From the NCBI GenBank assembly GCA_040360365.1, contig CP136412.1: a stretch of 64,000 bases of DNA; one strand, 5' to 3'. Positions 40,301-46,535 of the stretch are shown piece by piece. Below the pieces are notes generated by a model, which worked only from the letters and a program-made list of their open reading frames with translations, was not told where the DNA came from and did not search any database. The stretch's first letter is position 1. Each line of letters starts with the position of its first letter. A program made the position numbers and the translations under genes. This DNA comes from Arcanobacterium_A hippocoleae_A (GTDB lineage Bacteria > Actinomycetota > Actinomycetes > Actinomycetales > Actinomycetaceae).

Positions 40301-41125
40301 GAAAACAGCGGGGAGCCGGTTAAATACAGCGGGGAAGCCATTGCGAATCCGCGGGTTTTAATTCCAGTGTTTCCTGGTACGAACTGTGAATTTGATACCG
40401 CTCGGGCATGGGAAAAAGCTGGCGCACAACCAGAAATTCTGGTGATTAAGAATCTGACGGTTTCCGCAATTGAAGCAAGTATTGACGAATTCGCTGCGAA
40501 GCTGCGCCAATCCCAAATTCTTTTTATTCCTGGCGGATTCTCGGGCGGAGATGAACCAGACGGATCGGCAAAATTCATCACCTCTTTTATGCGGAATGAA
40601 AAAGTTGCGCGTGAAATTACAGCGTTGCTCGATGAACGCGAAGGGTTAATTGGCGGAATCTGCAATGGTTTCCAGGCGCTGATTAAACTCGGGCTATTGC
40701 CGTACGGAAAGATTGTGGAACCAAATCCGCAAATGGCGACACTCACGCATAATCATATTAAACGCCACCAGTCTTCAATTGTGAATGTGCGTGTATGTAA
40801 TAACACCAGTCCATGGATGCAAAAAGTTTCACTTGGCGAGATTTATCAAGTGCCGATTTCACATGGTGAAGGACGAATCGTCGGAGAAGTAGCAGCAAAG
40901 AATGTGGCAACCCAGTATGTAACTTTTGCGGGTGTGCCGACATCGGCAATCGAATTTAATCCGAATAATTCGCTATTGGCAATCGAGGGAATCGTTTCTG
41001 ATAACGGGCGTGTATTCGGCAAAATGGGGCATGCTGAACGTTTCTCAGACGGTACTTATGCGAATGTACCGGGAAATTACGATATGCAGATTTTCGCTTC
41101 CGCTGTTGCATACTTCCGGAAGTAA
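37328..41125 (+). CDS. purL: Phosphoribosylformylglycinamidine synthase, single-chain form
   Basis: A single chain of 1265 residues that makes FGAM from FGAR with glutamine and ATP. Most Actinobacteria instead use separate PurS, PurQ and small PurL. The N-terminal PurS-like part opens YRIYVEAKTETNPSA. The synthetase core includes DTYWSDHCRHTTF, KNETHNHPTEIEPFGGA and GGKDSMSG. The glutamine amidotransferase part ends the protein, with the catalytic Cys1112 in GGICNGFQAL and His/Glu in PISHGEGRIVG. A low-complexity stretch rich in N, T, G and A sits near residues 825-840. It resembles the clostridial long PurL. No break in 3.8 kb. Confidence 0.95.
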   Translation: MIYRIYVEAKTETNPSAAALTAQLQDFLGINTLKDLRIVNCYDVEGVSEEVFNAAVTNVFAQPPLDDYFTELKIAENDTVFAVSYLPGQYDQRADSAAVCIQMLAQTVKPLVNYTCVYILSGALSAQDIAQIKNYLINPVDSHEVGLEKPQTLELKTVPPDPVPTVSGFNSFDTAALTAYLEDNACAMDLADLQLVQSYFQSVNREPTETELKVIDTYWSDHCRHTTFNTALENIEIADSRVAHTYDSYLAVKREINPERPVTLMNIATMAMKQLKRAGKLSQLDESDEINACTIKVTIDVDGKDEEWLLLFKNETHNHPTEIEPFGGAATCIGGAIRDPLSGRAYVYAAMRVTGAANPLTELADTLAGKLPQRKIVTTAADGYSSYGNQIGLATSFIDEVYDPSYAAKRLEIGGVLGAVKRSNIKREKPAAGDIVVLVGGATGRDGIGGATGSSRAHNLESVAESGAQVQKGNAPEERKLQRLFRRPEVTKLVKKCNDFGAGGVCVAVGELADGLDIHLDAVYKKYEGLNATEIAVSESQERMALVIAPNDLPALAHYCDAENLRYAVVANVTADPVLVMSYQGQEVVRIARSFLDTNGAPKQMNVKVPDFSAQTSAETQTVQAADWRERISELVQDLNHCSKEGLIQQFDSTIGANTVLMPLGGKYQKTPTQAMVHKFPVLNGETNSCSVMAFGFNPEVSKSDPYRGAYEAVIDSVAKLIAVGADPEQVHLSFQEYFPSLKADPEKWGLPFTALMGAFQAQIDLEMAAIGGKDSMSGTFEELEVIPTLVSFAVSLAKLGGVISPELKQAGEKLYLVKPRANPSADSNTGANTGAGAGITKAYFQQAAQLFANGGVTAAYSLTGASIFEAAFKMALGNRLGIEFAADFTADYANSHGFANICGGFLIAAQNLSALTVPANGRENSIDSGAASDLLEICEVGTVVNEYELRIGGQTADIARIQRAYEAKLEPVYHVHAADEHIGEAEYAPIENSGEPVKYSGEAIANPRVLIPVFPGTNCEFDTARAWEKAGAQPEILVIKNLTVSAIEASIDEFAAKLRQSQILFIPGGFSGGDEPDGSAKFITSFMRNEKVAREITALLDEREGLIGGICNGFQALIKLGLLPYGKIVEPNPQMATLTHNHIKRHQSSIVNVRVCNNTSPWMQKVSLGEIYQVPISHGEGRIVGEVAAKNVATQYVTFAGVPTSAIEFNPNNSLLAIEGIVSDNGRVFGKMGHAERFSDGTYANVPGNYDMQIFASAVAYFRK

Positions 41126-41266
41126 ATACTTCAGAAAGTAACTAATTTTATCAAGAATAAACCAGCGGAATTAACAAATCTGCGGATTTTTACAGCTATT
41201 AATACGGTAAGCGAAATCTGTGAATCGAAATTAAAGAGAGCAGAAAAGGACAAGAGGATAAATAAT

Positions 41267-42942
41267 ATGGCTTTTCTTTCCGATATTGAAATTGCACAGC
41301 AGGCAGCGCCAAAACCAATCGGAGAAATTGCGGCAAAATTAGGTGCGGCGGGTGCGCAGATCGAACCTCACGGGCATTACAAAGCAAAACTTGATTTTGC
41401 CTTAATTGATGAAAATAAAATTGCGAAAAATAAACTCGTACTTGTAAGTGCGATGTCGCCTACACCAGCGGGAGAAGGGAAAACTACCACCACAATCGGG
41501 CTTGCCGACGGGCTTTCCCGGATTGGGAAAAAGTCTGCGTAGCCTTGCGTGAGCCGTCGCTCGGTCCGGTATTTGGGATGAAAGGCGGGGCTTGCGGCGG
41601 CGGATATGCGCAAGTGATTCCAATGGAAGATATTAACCTGCATTTCACCGGCGATTTCCATGCAATCGGGGCAGCAAATAATCTGCTTTGTGCAATGTTG
41701 GATAACCATATTTATCAGGGAAATAAGCTGCGAATCGACCCGAAGCGGGTAATTTTGAAACGCTGTGTTGATATGAACGACCGGCAGCTGCGCAATATCG
41801 TCGGCGGACTTGGGAAAGTTACCGACGGTAATGTGCGTGAAGACGGTTTTGAAATCACCGTCGCCACTGAAGTAATGGCAATCTTCTGTTTGGCAACCTC
41901 GCTTTCTGATTTGAAAGAACGCCTTGCAAAAATAATCGTCGCCTACAATTATGACCGTGATCCGGTAACTGCCGGCGATTTACAAGCTGCCGGAGCAATG
42001 ACGGCACTTTTGAAAGACGCGCTGAAACCAAATCTGGTACAGACCCTTGAAGGCACTCCAGTAATTATCCACGGCGGACCTTTCGCAAATATCGCGCACG
42101 GATGTAATTCGATTATGGCTACGAATATGGCGCGTTCCCTCGGTGATTACACTATTACGGAAGCTGGTTTCGGGGCTGATCTTGGCGGTGAAAAGTTTAT
42201 TGATATTAAATGCCGGCTTACTGGTACAAAGCCGGATTGTGCAGTGGTAGTCGGCACAATCCGTGCGTTGAAAATGCATGGGGGCGCAGCCAAAACAGAG
42301 CTTGCAGCAGAAAATCTGGCAGCGCTTAGTGCGGGTTTGCCGAATCTTTTGCGGCATATTGAAAATATGCGTGAAGTATTTGGGCTTCCCACAGCTGTTG
42401 CTTTGAACGTATTTCCAACCGACACTGAAGCAGAAATTGCGCTTGCAACAAAGGAATGTGCAAAACTTGGGGTGCAGCTCGTGCGTTCAGATGTTTGGGC
42501 AAAGGGCGGATCCGGCGGTGTGGAACTTGCCCGCGAAGTTGTCCGGCTATGCGAAAACGAATCAGCTGAATTAAATTTCGCCTATGATTTGGAAGATTCA
42601 ATCGAAACAAAGCTAAATCAGCTTGTGCAGCGTGTTTATGGCGGAGCTGGGGTAGAGCTGGAAGCAGCGGCGCGCCGGGAAATTTCCCAGCTGGAAGCAC
42701 TCGGTTTTGGTAATTTACCTGTCTGTGTGGCGAAAACACAGTACAGTTTTTCTGATGACGCAAAACTGCTTGGTGCGCCGAGTGATTTTCAGATTCGCGT
42801 GCGGAATGTGAAAGTAAATGCGGGTGCTGGATTTATTGTGGCGTACGTTGGTACTTTGCTGACAATGCCGGGGCTGCCGAAAGTGCCTGCAGCAAATCAG
42901 ATTGATGTTTGTGCCGACGGGAAGATTCTTGGGCTGTTTTAA
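41267..42942 (+). CDS. fhs: Formate-tetrahydrofolate ligase, one frameshift
   Basis: Makes 10-formyl-THF from formate, THF and ATP. The N-terminus MAFLSDIEIAQQAAPKPIGE leads to the P-loop TPAGEGKTTTTIGLADGL. One G is missing near 41538 (GCG-GTA restores IGKKSAVALREPSLGP), where the frame stops and continues at 41545. Further motifs: FGMKGGACGGGYAQV, NLHFTGDFHAIGAANN, TEAGFGADLGGEKF. Joined length is about 558 residues, as usual. Placed last in the purine cluster, it feeds the two formyl-transfer steps of PurN and PurH. The ATG at 41267 has GGACAAGAGG upstream. Confidence 0.93.
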
Positions 42943-43367
42943 AGCTTGATTTCGGTACGTAATTTTTGGTGTGCTTCACGGTAGTTTTTGCAGTTAACTT
43001 CAGCGGTTTTTACGGCGCTGGGACATTGGCGGTACTTGTATGCCGGCAGTGCTGAACTTTTTGGGGAGGGCGGGTTCCGGAGTGTCTCGAAAAGGGCGGT
43101 CAGGATTAATCCTTTCTTGAGACACTTTCCGTCCAAATATGTTCTCGTAAATTTTCAGAAATATATTGAATTTGACTGGACGGGCGGGGTGAGGAAGTTT
43201 GTATTAAGAAAGAATCGTCAGCTTTAACAAACAAATAGCAGCGGAAGTGGCTTACGGCACAAGTAGATATTTAAAAACTGCTAACTTTGTTAATTGAATC
43301 ACTGTGCAATCAAGTTGGAAGGGTTTTCCTTCCTATATCAATTCACCAAAATTCGAAAGGGTACGTG
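42943..43367. other. 425-bp spacer after fhs
   Basis: No gene is supported. A 65-codon minus-strand frame at 42939-43136 overlaps the hairpin and lacks a clear ribosome-binding site. The segment holds the hairpin at 43081-43126 and presumably the promoter of the secreted-peptide gene. Confidence 0.5.
43081..43126. terminator. Hairpin downstream of fhs
   Basis: AGTGTCTC (43081-43088) pairs with GAGACACT (43119-43126), and inner AAAAGG/CCTTT can extend the stem with a bulge. TTTCC follows. It is a plausible end signal for the purine transcript, 140 bp past fhs. Confidence 0.45.
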
Positions 43368-43778
43368 ATGAAAACAAACAACAAGAACCCAAAGCTGGCG
43401 GCAATGTCTGCAGCAGCTACTCTCGTTTTTGCATTGTTCCTTCCCGGGGTTGCTCACGCAACTACATACAGTGTGGATGGATATCTTGATACTGGCGGGC
43501 ACTTAATTTAATATTCGACTTTCCGTCCGCATATTGCAGGTGATGCCGCTCTTAAGGTTACGAATAATGTCGGGACCTACTCTAGATTCGGTTTGCGTGA
43601 CTTATACGGGAATCAAGTGACAAACTCAAATCAATATAACGGCAGTGGTGGTGACGCGCCATTTACGATGAAATCAACCGGAAGCACGACTATTCCTGCA
43701 GGCTCTTATGCGCTTAATGGAAGAATGGGATCGAGGTCTGGAGCAGACAATTACTGGGTTGGGATACTATCTCTCTAA
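43368..43778 (+). pseudogene. Small secreted protein interrupted by an in-frame stop
   Basis: The ATG at 43368 follows GAAAGGG. A signal peptide MKTNNKNPKLAAMSAAATLV... ends at AHA-TTYSVDG, a good signal peptidase I site. The same frame is stopped by TAA at 43509-43511 and then continues without shift to 43778, giving GDAALKVTNNVGTYSRFGLR, GSGGDAPFTMKSTGSTTIPA and a final DNYWVGILSL. A CAA to TAA change would explain the stop. The mature part would be about 105 residues, rich in G, S, T and N, without cysteine, suggesting beta structure. I recognise no family. Partners encoded downstream suggest an exported peptide, but this is inference. Confidence 0.55.
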
Positions 43779-43786
43779 ATGAATTT

Positions 43787-43822
43787 GGCGGGTGTCTTCT
43801 ACTTGCTGTTGAAACACCCGCC
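43787..43822 (+). terminator. Hairpin after the secreted-protein gene
   Basis: GGCGGGTGT (43787-43795) and ACACCCGCC (43814-43822) form a perfect 9-bp GC-rich stem with an 18-nt loop, 8 bp after the stop codon. TTACAAGTTCTT follows. It would end or attenuate transcription before the lipoprotein gene. Confidence 0.65.
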
Positions 43823-43853
43823 TTACAAGTTCTTATTCTAAGAAAGGGAATTA

Positions 43854-44092
43854 ATGCGTAAATTTTGTCCGCATTCGTAACTGTGTTGGCTCTGTTTTGT
43901 TTAATTTCGTGTTCAGTTAATCGGGGAGGATCCGGCAGTGGTGAATTTATGGATTTAGCTGCCACCCAGCAAGGATACGAAACTGCAGTCAGAGAATTTC
44001 CTTATTCGTTACCTGCAGGTTACTTTATATCGCAACAGTGGCGGCATTGCGGCATTGCGGCATCGCGTTCGCAGTATTTTAACTGCTATTAG
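43854..44092 (+). pseudogene. Truncated lipoprotein
   Basis: ATG 43854 follows AAAGGGAATTA. With one A added near 43862 the start reads MRKILSAFVTVLALFCLISC, a signal peptide with lipobox LISC, then SVNRGGSGSGEFMDLAATQQ and REFPYSLPAGY. The phrase FPYSLPAGY resembles the mid-part of short actinobacterial lipoproteins, which normally continue for another 80 or more residues. Here it runs straight into the permease sequence through an 8-bp tandem repeat and stops at 44092. A deletion that removed the lipoprotein tail, and perhaps an ATPase gene, would explain it. Confidence 0.5.
44041..44064. repeat. 8-bp tandem repeat, three units, at the permease 5' end
   Basis: GCGGCATT GCGGCATT GCGGCATC covers 44041-44064 at the junction of the lipoprotein and permease frames. 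As 8 is not a multiple of 3, gain or loss of a unit changes which frame enters the permease. Confidence 0.85.
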
Positions 44093-45186
44093 TCTGCTGC
44101 TTGGAATCGTTGCACTGACATCTGTTGCCTCAGCACAAGAAGTTATAAATGAAACTATCACTCGAAAAGCAATCCTAACCGGAGGTCCTTCGATTACTTC
44201 TACTGTGCAATTCAGTCTCTCATCAAACCGGGAAGAAAATGCCAATTTTTGGGTATCTAAAGTTCACTCTCGGTACGGCAATGAAGCGAGAACGTCTCTA
44301 GTATTTAAACCGTCTGAAATGCGTTTGTTTTCAAACAATATCGCTCAGCCGACTGTAGAAGTTATATTCGTTGAGCCGAGCATAACCCGGATTCGTCCTT
44401 TCAAAGTTCTTTCTGGTGCGTGGTTTGAATCAAATCGGTCATATCTTGCGCCTAGAATAGTATTGAATTCGGTAGCTGCAAATCTATTTCATAGCTCAGA
44501 TACACAATGGAAGTTTGGGTGGGGATCTCAGGGAGAAATATCTAATGCTGTCGTGCAGGGTATTGTGGATGACGGGGAAATTAACGCAATTGCATATGTT
44601 GACTGCAATCAAGACGGTAAATGGAATTTTTTTCAGATAACGATATTTTCTCGATGCTTGTGCGTATTCCGGGAGTTTCAACTGAAAATCTTAAAATGGG
44701 GTTAACATAAATTGCTGCGATAGCTGATAAACAAGAAAATTTTACGGAAATCATACGAATAGATACGTTAGGTACTCTCCAATCAGAATTGGATACTACT
44801 GCAGTTGTTTTTATTGGAATATCTATTTTGTCGCTTGCAGTATCCGCTATTGGAATGTTGAACATAGGTCTTTCGACACTGAATGAAAGAGCGGACGAAT
44901 TATCGCTGCGGCGATCTTTTGGAATGAAGAAGTATCAAATTGCCGCCATAATGCTGCTTGAAGTACAAATCACTGCGATACTTGCAGGAACTATTGGGGT
45001 GGTGATAGCGTACTTTTCACTTCCAGTAACACTCAATCTGTTTGGAATGACAGATACTTTACCCAGTTTCCTGTTGGAGCAGCAGTTATTGGGATGTGCG
45101 CTGGGAATATTGCTGCATTTATCGGATCTTTATCCCCGGCAATAAAAGCGATGCAAGTACCAATCGCAAATATTATGCGCGGATAA
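44055..45186 (+). pseudogene. MacB/FtsX-type ABC transporter permease, decayed
   Basis: The N-terminus LRHRVRSILTAISLLLGIVA is the first membrane helix of a MacB-type permease. A MacB_PCD-like extracytoplasmic domain of about 200 residues follows. The C-terminal FtsX domain has FIGISILSLAVSAIGMLNIG, then ERADELSLRRSFGMKKYQIA and a final PAIKAMQVPIANIMRG. The gene is broken near 44630 (T7 for T8), by an in-frame TAA at 44707-44709 (CAA would restore Gln) and near 45055 (T3 for T4). No ATPase gene is next to it, so no working transporter can be assembled from this locus. MacB-type systems export peptides or lipoproteins or sense antimicrobial peptides. Confidence 0.65.
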
Positions 45187-45410
45187 GACTGATTAGGCAG
45201 GAGAGGGGAGCATATTCTGCACTATTCCAACTTTAGTGACTGTAATTACTGCAATGGAAGCCTGCCGGAATGTCTGGATTTACTGCCTTAATTTAACTCT
45301 TGCATGCGTGCCTGCGTTCTGGAATTTTCATGGCTCTTTTTCGCTTTGTATTATGCCTTACAAAGAGCGTCAATTTGGCAAAATCTGATTTATCGGATAA
45401 AGTTTTCCGC

Positions 45411-45483
45411 GGACTCTTAGCTCAGTTGGTAGAGCATCTCGTTTACACCGAGAGGGTCATCGGTTCGAGTCCGGTAGGGTCCA
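45411..45483 (+). tRNA. tRNA-Val (anticodon TAC)
   Basis: The acceptor stem GGACTCT (45411-45417) pairs with AGGGTCC (45476-45482), followed by discriminator A. The D-loop is AGCTCAGTTGGTAGAGC, the anticodon stem TCTCG/CGAGA encloses loop TTTACAC with anticodon TAC at 45444-45446, and the T-loop GGTTCGAGTCC is canonical. The CCA end is not encoded. It lies between the decayed permease and a gene-free, repeat-bearing kilobase, a common setting for integration, but no integrase or second att copy is seen. Confidence 0.96.
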
Positions 45484-46535
45484 CAAAATCAGCGGGGCGC
45501 CAGTCAGCAGCCCCGCATTTTATTTGCCGGAAGCTGCAAGATATTGCAGAGTGCTGGTGATTTTCACTTTTTGTCCGCTTCCTACCTGTTTTTTGGGGAG
45601 GGGAGCTGAAAGTACTTGGAGAAATTTGTGTTTTCAGCGGCGGTGCCGGAAATCTGCGGTCATCTCAGTTCGCAAGTTGGGTGATTTGCTGGAGGAACGC
45701 GGGGATTATGCCGTCGGTTATGTTAAAAACATTGTTCTCGCCGCCGCGGATATGAAATTTTGGGCGTTATGCGGGCTAGCGGACAATGGTTATTTATGGT
45801 TTTGATGTTTTTCATTGATGCGGCGGGATCTCTGCGAATTCACGTAACTGGTGGCGAAATGTGCTGTATGGTTACGTAACTGGTGGCGAAATCAGTGGTT
45901 TTGATTTCCGGCGGGAGTGCCGTCGTTATCGCGAGCTTGTGAACTGCGATAATGCAAATGCTTTCGACGGCAAAAATCCTAGCCTAAGTTCTTGCTACCA
46001 CTTACGTAAAATTTTCCGCTTCCCGTCATCACTTACGTGACGGAAATGAGTTCCTGCCGCTAGTTACGTAACTAGAATTGGTCCTCACTATCTGATTGTG
46101 CGGTGCTGCGGATTGGATATTTGTGTTGGTGCAGTAAAGCTGGTGTTTATTCGGGTGGAAAGCGGTTTTTGCAGAGATTAAGCCTGACCGCTATGTAAAA
46201 ATACCGTTTAGAACCAGTTAAATTGGACCCAGCTAAAATGCGCTGCACATTTTCGAGCTGCAGGACCGCGTCCGTCGGCAATGAGCATACTGTTGCTAAT
46301 TCGCACCCATTTCCTTTCGTAAATAGCCGAATTACAGCTCAAAATAAGTCTCTCGATATCAAGATAAGTGTTATGATTGAAACGAGCTTTCCGGAACGAA
46401 TCAGGAATTTAGTTATTTGAATGTTTAGATGTTCAAATAAAAAATAAAACCGGAAATCGGAAAATTGCAGGTCTGCCAATCGGATAAATCACATCGCCGG
46501 ATCGCATGAATTAGACAAATGTGAGGAGCTTCAAC
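45484..46535. other. 1.05-kb gene-free region between tRNA-Val and acnA
   Basis: Short open frames (for example 45524-45805) have no family resemblance or ribosome-binding site. The region holds the palindromic ACGTAA repeat cluster at 45841-46075. The last 300 bp are AT-rich and likely carry the acnA promoter. Confidence 0.55.
45841..46075. repeat. Cluster of five TTACGTAA-centred repeats in both orientations
   Basis: Two direct copies of yACGTAACTGGTGGCGAAAT lie at 45841-45860 and 45873-45892 (one mismatch, 32-bp period). Two inverted relatives follow: CACTTACGTAA near 45999-46009 and CACTTACGTGA at 46030-46040, each flanked by the complement of the GGT or GGAAA parts. The last is the perfect 16-bp palindrome CTAGTTACGTAACTAG at 46060-46075. 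All share the ACGTAA or TTACGT core. No gene overlaps them. Confidence 0.8.

Noticed and set aside
42939..43136. 65-codon minus-strand frame after fhs
   Set aside because: It overlaps the hairpin at 43081-43126, lacks a ribosome-binding site and resembles no family.
43368..43778. Lactococcin 972-type bacteriocin
   Set aside because: The exported peptide has a permease nearby, but it lacks the family's conserved Trp/Cys pattern and C-terminal signature.
43509..44709. Reassignment of TAA to glutamine
   Set aside because: TAA is a normal terminator of many intact genes here (for example acnA, purM, oppA), so the two TAA codons mark decay.
45524..45805. 93-codon frame after tRNA-Val, possibly a transposase remnant
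   Set aside because: No DDE motif, no ribosome-binding site and no convincing family match; left as non-coding.
45841..46075. CRISPR array
   Set aside because: Only five loosely similar units in both orientations, irregular spacing and no cas genes in the window.
45411..46535. Genomic island integrated at tRNA-Val
   Set aside because: No integrase, no second copy of the tRNA 3' end and no cargo genes between the tRNA and acnA.
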